NCBI RefSeq assembly: GCF_014651515.1
Contig: NZ_BMXA01000005.1
Coordinates: forward strand, 158,047-222,046
Direction of reading: 5' to 3'
Length of the DNA: 64,000 bases
DNA from: Arenicella chitinivorans
Lineage (GTDB): Bacteria > Pseudomonadota > Gammaproteobacteria > Arenicellales > Arenicellaceae
Position numbers and translations under genes: made by a program. The notes beneath the pieces are model-generated. The model worked only from the letters and a program-made list of their open reading frames with translations. It ran no database searches and was not told the origin of the DNA. This document shows, one piece after another, positions 30,167 through 40,223 of the stretch (its first letter is position 1; each line of letters opens with the position of its first letter).

Positions 30167-30691
30167 CTACTCTTGCGGTACAAAAATCAACTCGTCAGTG
30201 TTAAAACCAAGCGCCTTCGCTTTGGCAATAAACGCTTGCTTGAGTGTGTCACTCACGGTTGGTGTACGCGACAAAAACCACAAATAGCCGTCGCCAGAAC
30301 TGATGAATGCGTAGTCATAATTTAGTGGCTCAAGTTCGAATACCACGTAGGGACCGTAGAACGGTCCAAAAAACGAGACTTCCAAAAAGCCCACGGTCTC
30401 ATCGCCCGGGAAACGCGCCTTGCCAACGGCCTCTTTCCATTCACCCTTCTCGCTGTCAAAACCGCGATTCACTACCTTGATCTTACCGTCATCGCGTAAT
30501 GAGTAAGTTGCGCTTACTTTCTCCAGGCCCCGCTCGAACCGGTGATCAAGGCGTGCTATTTCGTACCATTTACCAAGATACCGATCCACCTCGAAATCAC
30601 GTACTGGCGTGATGTTGTCGGGTACTGAACCACAGCCGGACAATAGACTTAGGCCGATGGTGATTGTGAGAGCTGTTAAAATTTTACGCAT
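30167..30691 (-). CDS. blc: Outer-membrane lipocalin (Blc type)
   Basis: 174 aa from ATG at 30691, chosen because it begins a lipoprotein signal MRKILTALTITIGLSLLSGC (lipobox LSGC); the open frame runs 20 codons upstream. The lipocalin signature GKWYEIARLDHRFERGL follows, with the second conserved block DYAFISSGDGYLWFLSRTPTVSD. Blc proteins sit in the outer membrane and bind fatty acids or lysophospholipids under stress. Confidence 0.9.
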   Translation of the reverse strand: MRKILTALTITIGLSLLSGCGSVPDNITPVRDFEVDRYLGKWYEIARLDHRFERGLEKVSATYSLRDDGKIKVVNRGFDSEKGEWKEAVGKARFPGDETVGFLEVSFFGPFYGPYVVFELEPLNYDYAFISSGDGYLWFLSRTPTVSDTLKQAFIAKAKALGFNTDELIFVPQE

Positions 30692-30738
30692 AGTCTGAGA
30701 GGGGCCGAATTCCGACGATTTAGTTGAACACGCGCAGT

Positions 30739-30918
30739 CTACTGAAAGCAAACTGTGTAGGCCGAGTCTAAACCAAGCTCAATCAAGCGGGCGTCAACAC
30801 CAACGACCTCGTAGCCGGCAAACAATAGCGTGCAGTTGGCGTAACCATTCGCACTTGCCATTGCATACGGACACGCCAGATACTGATGCAGTGACGACTC
30901 CACGTCTGCGTTGTGGCG
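30739..30918 (-). pseudogene. Possible gene remnant
   Basis: About 60 open codons without a good start, reading ...LHQYLACPYAMASANGYANC...GYEVVGVDARLIELGLDSAYTVCFQ to a TAG at 30739. The composition looks protein-like, but it is blocked upstream by a TAG and no family is recognised. The rest of 30752-31082 holds no other gene I can support. Confidence 0.3.
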
Positions 30919-31082
30919 GACCTAATCCTTAATTAATTGGGCAGCTCCGGCGTGACGGCACCTAGCCCTCACCATGTGCGTACCGCAGTTTTTTAGTTCG
31001 ACTCAACTCTTCGCTCAGACCCAGATCAATTGCGGCTTGTCGGTCAGGCTTTCGCTGTCAATTGACGGCGTAGACAATGCTG

Positions 31083-31517
31083 TCACGCACTGCATGAGTC
31101 GAGCCTACTAATATGAGGATGATCAGCGTTCAATTGCAGCAAATCCCACCGATTTCCATATAAGTCCTCGAACACGGCCACCGTCCCATAAGGTTGCTCT
31201 TGCGGATCACGCACAAACTGAATTCCAGCCTTACACATAGCGCGATAATCGCGCCAAAAGTCATCCGTGTACAGAAATAAGAATACGCGACCGCCGGTTT
31301 GATTACCTACGAATGCCGTTTGATCGGGTTTGGATGCCTTTGCCAGTAATAACGTAGCACCGCGTGAATTCGGTGGCGCCACCACAACCCAGCGCTTGTC
31401 CTGTTCCGGTTGATAGGTGTCTTCAATTAACTCAAAGCTGAGCTTATTAACATAGAAGTCGATCGCCTCGTCATAGTCTTGAACCACTAGGGCAACATGC
31501 AGTATATGCTGTTCCAT
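31083..31517 (-). CDS. VOC / glyoxalase-bleomycin resistance superfamily protein
   Basis: 144 aa. ILHVALVVQDYDEAIDFYVNKLSFELIED opens the first beta-alpha-beta-beta-beta unit. GRVFLFLYTDDFWRDYRAMCKAGIQFVRDPQEQPYGTVAVFEDLYGNRWDLLQ forms the second, ending in the metal-site glutamate region (VFEDLYGNRWDLLQ). The reaction cannot be assigned; relatives include lyases and extradiol dioxygenase-like proteins. It stands alone between two gene-poor stretches. Confidence 0.8.
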   Translation of the reverse strand: MEQHILHVALVVQDYDEAIDFYVNKLSFELIEDTYQPEQDKRWVVVAPPNSRGATLLLAKASKPDQTAFVGNQTGGRVFLFLYTDDFWRDYRAMCKAGIQFVRDPQEQPYGTVAVFEDLYGNRWDLLQLNADHPHISRLDSCSA

Positions 31518-31786
31518 CCTTTAAGTCCGCGCCCTCTTCGTACGCTTGCTGGTCCATCTCAGCAGGCGCACCAAAACGCATACGGGCTGCAAGAAAACCG
31601 AATTAAATAGTCAGTGTGTGGTAGCTTATCACGCGAGGTTGAGGTTTCTGGCCCAATGAACAGCCCGACCTTAATCCTAAGTCCAAGGCCACGGTTGTTG
31701 AGCACACACAATAGCCAGCCATCGAGTTCGTGCCCGGCAACAACCTATTCGAACAAGAAAACAGTTTCAAACGGATTCCAGAGTGC

Positions 31787-32116
31787 TTATATTACCGAAC
31801 CCAGCGTCATCATCGGCGCATAAATTAGTATCGTTATCCAGAATAGACCCAATGATGGCGGTGCCATGCTCCACCAAACGCGTCGCTTAAAAAAGACAAG
31901 CGGTACCGCGCTCAGAATTGTCAGAAACACCAACATCAATGGCCACCAAGCAGTCTTGCTGAGGAACCAAAGACTGATCTGAGGGGACGTGACATCAAAA
32001 CTGGCGTACAACTCGCGGTACGCGTGCCCCGATACTTGGTGTAAATGACGCAACACCCAACCGCATACAAGCAGCAAAGATAAGCTCGCGATTCCAATTA
32101 AACTTCGTTTGATCAT
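31787..32116 (-). CDS. Small membrane protein
   Basis: 109 aa with about three hydrophobic helices (IGIASLSLLLVCGWVL, WWPLMLVFLTILSAVPLVFF, LGLFWITILIYAPMM). No known family recognised. An uncleaved N-terminal signal anchor is likely. The 270 bp downstream (31518-31786) holds no supportable gene. Confidence 0.5.
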   Translation of the reverse strand: MIKRSLIGIASLSLLLVCGWVLRHLHQVSGHAYRELYASFDVTSPQISLWFLSKTAWWPLMLVFLTILSAVPLVFFKRRVWWSMAPPSLGLFWITILIYAPMMTLGSVI

Positions 32117-32294
32117 CTGCTACTAACCACCATATTCAACTGCCGTGCTACCTGTTTTTAAGTGGTATCCAAAGGTCGATTTGCAGAGTTTAAAGGCTTC
32201 GTCGAAATCGAACAATGTATTGAAGCTCATTCGTATTTCACCACCGATAATTACGCTGGCCTCAAGTCGTAACTGCAGCACCAAATACACTCGA

Positions 32295-33101
32295 TCAAGA
32301 CCGCCGTTTACGCCGTCCCCAGAACAAACGAAGAAGCCAGATCAGTAACATCAAGAGCAACAACCATGGAAGCAAATACGCCATGGCTGTGATAAAAACA
32401 CTCAGTCCATCAGCCACATTGTCAGCGAACGTCGACAAGGCGTCACCGATCGGACCGTAAAAAGTCGTGTCTCGAGACGATTGCAGCGTAATTTCGAGCA
32501 CGTCCATATTGATGCGCTGATAGAGCTTTGCCTTCTGCCCTTGCGCAAACTCGATTTGAGTCTGTACCTCCGCCATTTCCGACGACAATTTGATCAACGC
32601 GTCAACATTCACATTCGGATTTTGTTCCAGCTTCTGCAGTCGCGCCTGATACGAATTTAACATTTCGAGACGTTTTTCGGTATCTTTCACCGCCGCAGTT
32701 AAATCTTCTGCATGCATGGACTGCGCAGCAAGTTCTCCAGATTCCGTCACCAGTCTTTTGTACTTATCAATGCCGTTGGGTGATACCCGCAGCGTGATAT
32801 GACCATAGGCATACTCTCCACCGGACTCCTCGGAGCGCATAATCAAACAGACATACTCGGTTTCGTGAACACACGTTTCAATCACCGAATTGAACACGCT
32901 AGACAAAGCGGAATGATCAACATCCACGGCAATCTGGTGTGTGTACGCCAGAAACTCGGTCTTGGCGCGCTGGGTTTCCTGTAACGCCTGAAACTCATTA
33001 ACATCTTTGTACGCACTGACATTGAGCGCACGATCAGCATCACAAGCCGAGATCATCGCCAGCAAAATCACATAAAACCCAACTCTAACCATGCGCATCA
33101 T
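32295..33101 (-). CDS. DUF4349 domain lipoprotein
   Basis: 268 aa from ATG at 33101, which gives a lipoprotein signal (MMRMVRVGFYVILLAMISAC); the open frame starts at 33149. Features are a beta-rich region, a coiled coil (TAAVKDTEKRLEMLNSYQARLQKLEQ and LIKLSSEMAEVQTQIEFAQGQKAKLYQRIN) and a C-terminal helix with a basic tail (LPWLLLLMLLIWLLRLFWGRRKRRS). This is the DUF4349 layout. Being lipidated at one end and membrane-spanning at the other, it may bridge membranes. Function unknown. Confidence 0.75.
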   Translation of the reverse strand: MMRMVRVGFYVILLAMISACDADRALNVSAYKDVNEFQALQETQRAKTEFLAYTHQIAVDVDHSALSSVFNSVIETCVHETEYVCLIMRSEESGGEYAYGHITLRVSPNGIDKYKRLVTESGELAAQSMHAEDLTAAVKDTEKRLEMLNSYQARLQKLEQNPNVNVDALIKLSSEMAEVQTQIEFAQGQKAKLYQRINMDVLEITLQSSRDTTFYGPIGDALSTFADNVADGLSVFITAMAYLLPWLLLLMLLIWLLRLFWGRRKRRS

Positions 33102-33239
33102 CCTTTTTAGTAACTCAAATCTAGCGCGCACGCTAACACGCCAATGCACGATACCAACCCGAAATTACAACAAATTCAGACACGGTGGTGGTCAATCTGT
33201 GGTGCGCATCCCGCGAGGCGCACCACAGCATGTGACTAA

Positions 33240-34598
33240 TTAGTCACAGATACCGCCTGAAATGTCCACCACTTCAGCTGAACTGTTAACAACGGCTTTA
33301 TTGGCCTGAAAACCAAATTTGGTCGAGCTTCCGGGTTGGATTGTTCGATTCCAATTCAATGGCTCCACGGTATAGGGGTTGCTGGCACTAAAACTGCCAT
33401 TCCATGAATTACTGATCGTTGTGCCGTTCGCAAACTCAAAGCTAATTGGCCAACCAGTACTGATTGCAACACTGCCGGTATTTGTAATTGTGACCTCAGC
33501 AACATAGCCGGAGTTCCACTCACTTTGGACCGTCATCTCACATGTCGCGCTACCAACTGGATCAGTCGGATCAGTCGGATCAGTCGGATCAGTTGCCCCG
33601 CTGTACGCGCGCACCACATTGCGAACAAACGTACCCGATGCCGTCAAATCAGAATCCGCCCAACCGCCGGTACTGGCAGCCCCCGGTTTTAAAACCGACG
33701 CGCCCTCTTGCTTATCATGTAACGACCAATTTAAGTGAATAAGGTTATTCTGCTTCATCCACGCCACCCAAGCATTGGTTTCACTGACGGCCACGCCGCC
33801 GTCGCCATTAGCATTTACCGTTCCCCACTCTGTGACAAAGATCGGTAAACCAGCATTGATGGCCATATCCGCGCGATTACGTAACCATTGCCCGTGTGTT
33901 CCGGCATAGAAATGCAAGGTGTATGCGATATTTTGCGATGAGGTTATTGGATCCGCAGCAGCCTTATCAACATCTTGCGACCAAGTCGGCGTGCCCACCA
34001 CAATTAGGTTGTCTGGGTCATGCGCACGAATCGCGGCAATCACCGCTTCCGCGTAGGGTTTGATGGTGTTACTCCATGAAATCTGCAATGGTTCATTGTA
34101 AATTTCGTAGATGACATTGTTATATGCGCCATACTTTTGCGCCATTTCAGAAAAGAAGGCGACCGCCTGAGCTTGATAATTCTGCGCATTGTGAGAGTGC
34201 CAGTCGATTAATACATACATGTCGTTGGCAATAGCGGCATCGACCACGGCCTCAACCCGGGCTTTATTACCGGCCGGGTCTTGCAGATAGCCGCCAGCGT
34301 CTTCAACCCCCATCGCCGCGCGCACGATTTGTGCGTCGAAATCCTGCTTTAACCAAGCGACCGCCTGATCATTGTAAAAACGTTCAGCTCCCCAACCAGT
34401 ATTGCTCCAAAAATGGCTAACGCCAGCAAAGCGCTTGTGCTCGCCACCCACCATAATTTTCGAACCATTGACGCTCAGTGGTTCCACCGCAGCGTACGAC
34501 TTAGTAACAACGGTAAGCGCGGCGAAGATTAGGCAGAATAACGCGAGGATAAGGTCAAGTCGGTGCTTAAACCTAAAAGAAGGTTGGTGTTTGGTCAT
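33240..34598 (-). CDS. Secreted GH5 endoglucanase with CBM2
   Basis: 452 aa. Signal peptide about 1-36; GH5 catalytic domain about 38-333 with acid/base E169 (IYEIYNEP) and nucleophile E257 (FVTEWG). A threefold TDP/PTDP linker (337-347) precedes a C-terminal CBM2 (352-452), where C353 and C451 probably form the terminal disulphide and tryptophans in SEWNSGY, SWNGS and NWNRT form the cellulose-binding face. It probably hydrolyses cellulose or related beta-glucans outside the cell. Together with the GH19 enzyme it indicates polysaccharide use. Confidence 0.92.
   Translation of the reverse strand: MTKHQPSFRFKHRLDLILALFCLIFAALTVVTKSYAAVEPLSVNGSKIMVGGEHKRFAGVSHFWSNTGWGAERFYNDQAVAWLKQDFDAQIVRAAMGVEDAGGYLQDPAGNKARVEAVVDAAIANDMYVLIDWHSHNAQNYQAQAVAFFSEMAQKYGAYNNVIYEIYNEPLQISWSNTIKPYAEAVIAAIRAHDPDNLIVVGTPTWSQDVDKAAADPITSSQNIAYTLHFYAGTHGQWLRNRADMAINAGLPIFVTEWGTVNANGDGGVAVSETNAWVAWMKQNNLIHLNWSLHDKQEGASVLKPGAASTGGWADSDLTASGTFVRNVVRAYSGATDPTDPTDPTDPVGSATCEMTVQSEWNSGYVAEVTITNTGSVAISTGWPISFEFANGTTISNSWNGSFSASNPYTVEPLNWNRTIQPGSSTKFGFQANKAVVNSSAEVVDISGGICD
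33552..33587. repeat. Short tandem repeat encoding the Thr-Asp-Pro linker
   Basis: A 9-bp unit (GGATCAGTC) repeated about four times within the cellulase gene encodes the linker between GH5 and CBM2. Such repeats can slip and vary linker length. Confidence 0.8.
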
Positions 34599-35202
34599 GA
34601 TTTAGTCTCCTCTCGACAGAGATAAGGTTGTATCCAGGCCAACAGAACCGCACTTCGATGATCATGGTTATTCGAACGAAGCCGATCCGTTTGTTGGTCA
34701 AAAGGTCGTGCCCCAACCATGAATATGCAGCTTAAGCGTCAATATTTAGGCATTTCAAACAAATAAATACCTATATTTAATAACCACTTAGGGAGCAAAC
34801 CCATCACTTACTAGATTATTGTAAACGTTTTCCGTGTTTGCAATGATTTTCCGCCTGCATTAACTATGTTTAAGACTGATGAGCGCAATCATGCTGACTT
34901 AAATCATATCGCGCTCATCCCTCCCCAACAAACTCGTCACGGATTGTCCGTGACCAATTCTTTAATGATTTCTAATCAAGCGACGCCTATTCCAATGCAA
35001 CAAATTTTGACCGCATTGCCAAGCACACCACGACGTACAGTAGACTCGTCGAAGTAACTCTCGGGAACGTCGTAGATAGAAAGCAAAAGTGTTTTCTTTC
35101 GCGCTTGCTCTGCGTGATATATTTGGCTGAGGTTGGCGAGCCTTAACGTGCAACAACATATCGCTATTTTCGGCTATTAGTAAACGGTTTGGCTAACAAC
35201 GC
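34599..35202. other. 604-bp divergent intergenic region cellulase / kinase
   Basis: No convincing gene. A 63-codon frame at 34866-35057 has no Shine-Dalgarno or family pattern. A perfect 8-bp inverted repeat (GTCACGGA-TTG-TCCGTGAC, 34936-34954) without a T-run may be an operator or RNA hairpin. The promoters of both flanking genes must lie here. Confidence 0.45.
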
Positions 35203-37047
35203 ATGACGAATGATGAGCTAGAGGAAATATTTCACTCAGCGCTTGAGAGAGCGGCTAATGAACGGGAAAAGTTCGTTCGAAATGCTACTCAAACCGACGC
35301 GGACTTCAAATTCATATGGAATCTGATTTCCAAAGCCGATAAGCAGACTCAATTTATGGCCACGTCCTATGCCGTAGAAGACTCACCAACGGCTCTCAAT
35401 GCCGGTGATATTGTAGGCAACTGGCTAGTACAGGAGCTGCTGGGTCGTGGCGGTATGGGCGAAGTGTATCGTGTTTCGCGTATTTACCCCGATTTTGAGC
35501 AGTTTGGGGCGTTGAAGATTTCGCGTTCACCCCAGCAAGATTTGGTTGCACGATTTCATAATGAGCGTCGAATTCTTGCGCAGTTGGAACATCCAAATAT
35601 TGGCCGCCTAATTGATGCAGGAGTCCTGAAAAATGGGTTGCCGTTCATGGTGACTGAGCTGGTCGACGGCATCGACATTCTCGATTATGTTGCTGACAAT
35701 GCCCTGACATTCGACACCTCTCTTCAGCTCTTTACGCAGTTGTGTGATGCAATTGCACATGCGCACGAACGTCACATCTTGCATCGCGATATCAAGCCAA
35801 GCAATGTGCTTGTTAATCGCGCAGGTCAGGTCAAATTGATCGACTTTGGCGTCTCAGGTTTTTTGAAACGTGGCGAAGCAAAAAGTGCACCATTCACCAA
35901 AGCGTTCGCAGCACCAGAACAAGCGACTGGGCACAGGCTTGATGAGTCCACGGACATCTTTGCGCTTGGTAAGTTGCTCAGCGTACTGGTGTATGAAACC
36001 AAACCGGTCGCCACGGCGTTGTCTAAAACGCCTCGCTCACTGCGTGAACTCGGGGCCATCTGTGACAAGTGTACTCGTGACAATCCTCAGGATCGATACC
36101 GGTCAGTCAAAGAGCTCACTCGTGAATTGCAGTGTTATGCAGACAAAAAACCAATACAGGCAATGCACGGCGACTGGCGTTATGTGTTGCAAAAATACTT
36201 TCAACGACATCGCTGGTTGGTCGCAGGTGCTTGCCTGGTCACGCTAAGTGTATCAGGGGCTGGGATAGCATACTTAAGTGCAACCGACAAAACCCTACGA
36301 GCTAAAACCGAGCGTCGCACCATCAAGCCTGTCGTTGACCTACCCTCTGATCGAATTGCATTGGGCTGCGACCAATCGAGTATTGGAATATTTTCAGATA
36401 CCGTCACCACCGGCGGTGAACTCACCAGCGAGCAGAGAAACCTAGTCAGTTTAGCGCGAGATCATGTCAAACAAGGTCTGGGGATTTCAGCATTGAGTTT
36501 CACGCCAGATTGTCAAGGCATCGCACTGGTAACCCAGTCTACTCAACACACCACCAATGTACGTGGCAGCTTACCAGTCAACTTTCACATGACACTCCAG
36601 CGGCTCCTCGGTGAAGGTAAGAAAGTTACCGCGATTGCATTTGATCCCTACCAATGGGAGCAGCGTGCGGCGTTTGTCATTGCCTATGAAGGTGGCTATG
36701 AGGCTTCACCAGACACGAGCTCCGAGCTTTTAAAACGTTTAAAGTCTGCGACAGACACTGACGGCGCGGTCGCCGCAATCGCTTTTTTTCCATTAGCAGA
36801 CAGACCGAGTGGCTGGTCAGTACTCGGCGCAAATGGATTTCAATACACACGTAATGTCACCAAACAGAACACTGTCGCCTGGTATTACGAGAACCTACGC
36901 TTTCTAAAACGTCACGCTGTTGTGCCTACATTCGCTTCCTTCTCAGCTGATGGAGAAGACTACGTTTTGGGAAACGCTCAGTGTGTCTACTCTAGCAGAA
37001 CCGACCTGTTACAGCTCACAGATTGCCCGTCATTTACACCGCAATAA
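35203..37047 (+). CDS. Membrane-anchored Ser/Thr protein kinase (Hanks type)
   Basis: 614 aa. A short N-terminal helical region (1-70) precedes a kinase domain (about 72-315): glycine loop GRGGMGEVY (81-89), Lys105 (ALKIS), catalytic loop HRDIKPSN (194-201), DFG 214-216 and APEQ 237-240. All catalytic residues are present. One membrane helix (about 338-359) is followed by about 250 periplasmic residues without a recognised repeat, a likely sensor. It lies convergent to the ECF sigma gene, 66 bp away. Kinase/sigma pairs of this kind are known in which the kinase phosphorylates the sigma factor. Confidence 0.92.
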   Translation: MTNDELEEIFHSALERAANEREKFVRNATQTDADFKFIWNLISKADKQTQFMATSYAVEDSPTALNAGDIVGNWLVQELLGRGGMGEVYRVSRIYPDFEQFGALKISRSPQQDLVARFHNERRILAQLEHPNIGRLIDAGVLKNGLPFMVTELVDGIDILDYVADNALTFDTSLQLFTQLCDAIAHAHERHILHRDIKPSNVLVNRAGQVKLIDFGVSGFLKRGEAKSAPFTKAFAAPEQATGHRLDESTDIFALGKLLSVLVYETKPVATALSKTPRSLRELGAICDKCTRDNPQDRYRSVKELTRELQCYADKKPIQAMHGDWRYVLQKYFQRHRWLVAGACLVTLSVSGAGIAYLSATDKTLRAKTERRTIKPVVDLPSDRIALGCDQSSIGIFSDTVTTGGELTSEQRNLVSLARDHVKQGLGISALSFTPDCQGIALVTQSTQHTTNVRGSLPVNFHMTLQRLLGEGKKVTAIAFDPYQWEQRAAFVIAYEGGYEASPDTSSELLKRLKSATDTDGAVAAIAFFPLADRPSGWSVLGANGFQYTRNVTKQNTVAWYYENLRFLKRHAVVPTFASFSADGEDYVLGNAQCVYSSRTDLLQLTDCPSFTPQ

Positions 37048-37113
37048 CTAAGTGAGCACTGACTCACAAGCATGCCAGAGTAGATATAGGTTCAACCTCG
37101 CCCTCAATAGGGT

Positions 37114-37662
37114 TTACTGACTATCCGTGCGCTCTAACTCGGTGGCCATCCATGCTTTTATAAACACCCAATCACGGCGCACCGTGCGCGTGCTAACGCC
37201 CAAAATTTGAGCGGTTTCGTCCTCTGTAAAACCACCAAAATAGCGTAAGTCGAGTGTTTGCCCGTATCGGGGGTTGCGCTCTTCAAGCCGTGCGAATAAG
37301 TCAGCAATCGCGATTATCTGTTCGGGTGTTTCTCTAAATTCCGGAATACATTCCGCTAGGTCGTCATAACACTCCGTACCCGCATTTGCGCGTTTTATTG
37401 TGAGCTTCGATCGCGCGTACTCAACCAATACATGGCGCATCGCCAGTGCCGTCGTTTTTAAAAAGTGGCTTTCACTTGCCCATTCCTTTGTCTGTCTTAA
37501 TTTAAGCCAACTCTCATGCAAAATATCGGTGGTCAACATCGTTTGCCCACTTTTAGCGCGCCGACGCTTCTCGCGGGCGAGGGATTTCAGCGTCTCGTAA
37601 TGCTCAGAAATTAACTGTTTTGAATCCAGTGGCAATGTCGCTCGTTGCTCAATCGTTCGCAT
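37114..37662 (-). CDS. ECF sigma factor, ECF43-like (TIGR02999 type)
   Basis: 182 aa. Sigma2 region TTDILHESWLKLRQTKEWASESHFLKTTALAMRHVLVEYARSK has the LLHEAYLRL/AMRRILVDHAR pattern of the ECF43 group instead of the canonical acidic DAEDLVQE. The sigma4 helix-turn-helix is EDETAQILGVSTRTVRRDWVFIKAWM. Known ECF43 members (EcfP with PknT in Vibrio) have no anti-sigma factor and are switched on by threonine phosphorylation. No anti-sigma gene is adjacent here. Candidate phospho-acceptors are threonines near the sigma2 region, such as T44, T45 and T57. Confidence 0.88.
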   Translation of the reverse strand: MRTIEQRATLPLDSKQLISEHYETLKSLAREKRRRAKSGQTMLTTDILHESWLKLRQTKEWASESHFLKTTALAMRHVLVEYARSKLTIKRANAGTECYDDLAECIPEFRETPEQIIAIADLFARLEERNPRYGQTLDLRYFGGFTEDETAQILGVSTRTVRRDWVFIKAWMATELERTDSQ

Positions 37663-37846
37663 AGTTATTTAAAAATATTTGTCCGGTTAATACGCTGGAT
37701 CTCGTTAGATAGAGTAAGAGCGAGCAATTTGCGCCCGCACTCCATTAATCGTTTGTCCGCGCGAATAGAATAACACAGGCCAATTTATCGGCGTTCATCG
37801 CGAGAGCATCAATAAACCACAACACACTTAATACCCGAAACGCCTA

Positions 37847-38422
37847 ATGTATAAAGAAACGATAACGAAAACACTTCGCTTCAGTTCGACCAGTCTCGCC
37901 CTATTGCTGATACTCGGTTGTCAATCAGAGTCAGCTTTCAGCGAAACACATGCGTGTGATTTCACCACACCTCAAACACTAGCAACACATTACGGGGTTC
38001 AGGCGGAGACTGTCACTGAAACACCCAACCCACGTAAAAGCGATCACTTCACTGCCTGTGAATGGCAATTTGTCAGCCCAGAAGGTTACCCCGTTGCATT
38101 ACATGTACGCACGCAACATCGCACTGAGAAAATCAAGAACCCGGACTTTTTCAAGAATAATCTCGGTTACCTGATTGATAACGGTAAGAAGATAGGTGGC
38201 CGAACTGTGTCTTTTTCTGCGACCACGTTGAGTGACCTTCCAGCGGGCGCGTTGTCCACGTCGTACGGCAATTTTGGCTCGCAATCAATTGCGTACACCT
38301 GGAATCAAGGCGAAGAGCGGAGCATCACTGTCACGCTTACCAAGTCAATGACTGAATCAGGCAGTAAACCGAACGTTGACCAGGAACAATTGGCGAATGC
38401 CATTAAACCGTTCTCTTTCTGA
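37847..38422 (+). CDS. Putative lipoprotein, unknown function
   Basis: 191 aa. The N-terminal signal ends in a lipobox (LLILGC, Cys near residue 25). The mature part has two spaced cysteines (HACDFTTPQ, TACEWQF) and resembles small DUF3558-like lipoproteins in pattern only. It is divergent from the sigma-factor gene across 184 bp, so it may share its regulatory region. No catalytic motif. Confidence 0.6.
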   Translation: MYKETITKTLRFSSTSLALLLILGCQSESAFSETHACDFTTPQTLATHYGVQAETVTETPNPRKSDHFTACEWQFVSPEGYPVALHVRTQHRTEKIKNPDFFKNNLGYLIDNGKKIGGRTVSFSATTLSDLPAGALSTSYGNFGSQSIAYTWNQGEERSITVTLTKSMTESGSKPNVDQEQLANAIKPFSF

Positions 38423-38710
38423 CGCTCAGATTGACTGCCGGTTCGCGTATCGACTCTTGCGCCACAAGATTGTCACGCTAGGCAACGTCGTTTTTCGACA
38501 TAACGCATTGTCAGTCATGACTCTTGCTGGTGAGGCCAGATATTGATACACCCTACTGATTAACTCGAACGTTCTCGCGGCCATTGTCGAAAAATCGAGC
38601 CATAGACAGCCTAGCAACTAACTGACCATGGTCAATGCCAGCTAGATGCCGAGACTCGTAAGGTAAAGCCGACACTTCAGAGTAACAACCCAACCAGGAA
38701 TCACACGATA

Positions 38711-40159
38711 ATGATAAGAAAACCACGAATACTGCTGATCGGGCTTTCGTCTATGTTGACTTTGTTGCAAGCGCAAGGGTCCGAGAACGCGGTTGACCGC
38801 GCTCAAATGATGGTGGTTCTGGATGCATCCGGATCAATGTGGGGACAAGTGGATGGCCGACCTAAAATAGAGCTGGTCCGAGAAGCCTTCGGCGCATTGG
38901 TTGATGACTGGGAGGCGCAGCCAGTTGACGCCGGGCTCATCGTGTATGGGCACCGCACTAAGGGCGACTGTCGTGATATACAAATTATTGCGCAGCCGGG
39001 CCCGGTCGATGCCGCACAGCTGAAGCAGTCTGTTGCTCAACTTAACCCGAAAGGAAAAACCCCACTAGGTGACGCAGTGCGCATGGCTGCCGAGCAGCTG
39101 AAACTCACCGAACAAAAGGCAACGGTGATCTTATTGAGCGACGGTCGAGAAACGTGCGACGCCGACCCGTGCAAGGTTGGGCTAGAGCTTGAAGAGACCG
39201 GTGTTGATTTTACTGCACATGTTATTGGGCTCGATATCGAAAAGGAACAAGATAAACGCCAGCTGAAGTGTCTGGCAGACAACACAGGCGGAAAATACAT
39301 TGATGTGCACAGTGCGAGAGAACTCAATGATGCGTTTAGTACTAAGTCCGACTTACTTAGCTCTTCGCCCAGGTTACAGGTCTTAGCCACCGCCACTGAT
39401 CTTGAAATACCCTTAACGGAAATAACGTGGACAATTACGCACCACGAACAGGCAAAAGATTTAGTAACCCAATCCACGACGCTCGACCTAGTCGACTGGT
39501 TGGGGGACTCACTGGTTGCCGGTGAGTACACCCTACATGCCAAGTCAGGTAGTTATGCTGGATCCATTCAATTTACCTACCCAATTAGCCGCGAGTCCAT
39601 GTCTCTGACGCTCACCCGAGAAATTCCTCCGAGTCGGCTGATTGTGGCAGACACGGTAACGGCAAGTAGCGCGTTCGAGGTGCAATGGGAAGGCTACGGC
39701 GGTACCACTGATGCCATTGCGGTGGTGAATATTGGCGATCCGTTCAATTCGCATTTAGGGCAGACCGGGGTCCGTGATCGCAGCCCCCTAACTTTAATCG
39801 CACCGGCAGCACCCGGCGAGTACGAATTGATATACGTGTTCGACGCCTATGGTCAAGCTCGAGTCGATGCACGGGTCCCCATCAAAGTGAAGCCGGCTCA
39901 ATTCGGCTTTGAGGTGTTGACGGAAATCCGAGCTGGTCAACAACTCGAGATTCGATGGACGGGTCCGGGTGCACAAGGCGACTTAATCGCCATTGGCCCA
40001 CGAACTCAGAAAACGGATGACCACCTCTATGTAAATTGGGTCAGCGAGGGCAATCCAATCACGCTGACTTCTGCTGACCAACCAGGCGAGTATGAACTGC
40101 GTTATTACAACGATCGGTACGACATTCTTTTCAGTAAACCGATCATCGTAGCGCCGTGA
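38711..40159 (+). CDS. Exported von Willebrand factor A domain protein
   Basis: 482 aa. Signal peptide (about 1-23), then a vWA domain (about 30-215) with a complete metal-ion-dependent adhesion site: DASGS (38-42), the TPLGDAV threonine and the SDGRETC aspartate. The C-terminal half holds two similar beta-sandwich modules (FEVQWEGYGGTTDAIAV..GEYELIYVFDAYGQ and LEIRWTGPGAQGDLIAI..GEYELRYYNDRYD), so it contains an internal repeat. Likely periplasmic or surface binding protein. The beta-helix gene starts 64-76 bp downstream. Confidence 0.85.
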   Translation: MIRKPRILLIGLSSMLTLLQAQGSENAVDRAQMMVVLDASGSMWGQVDGRPKIELVREAFGALVDDWEAQPVDAGLIVYGHRTKGDCRDIQIIAQPGPVDAAQLKQSVAQLNPKGKTPLGDAVRMAAEQLKLTEQKATVILLSDGRETCDADPCKVGLELEETGVDFTAHVIGLDIEKEQDKRQLKCLADNTGGKYIDVHSARELNDAFSTKSDLLSSSPRLQVLATATDLEIPLTEITWTITHHEQAKDLVTQSTTLDLVDWLGDSLVAGEYTLHAKSGSYAGSIQFTYPISRESMSLTLTREIPPSRLIVADTVTASSAFEVQWEGYGGTTDAIAVVNIGDPFNSHLGQTGVRDRSPLTLIAPAAPGEYELIYVFDAYGQARVDARVPIKVKPAQFGFEVLTEIRAGQQLEIRWTGPGAQGDLIAIGPRTQKTDDHLYVNWVSEGNPITLTSADQPGEYELRYYNDRYDILFSKPIIVAP

Positions 40160-40223
40160 CCACGAAGACAAACATGCATTTACTCGAGCCGCTTATGGAA
40201 CCTGATGGCGCATTCTCTTTTTA

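Noticed and set aside
34866..35057. 63-codon frame before the kinase gene
   Set aside because: No Shine-Dalgarno, no recognisable family, and it runs through a hairpin in what must be a promoter region.
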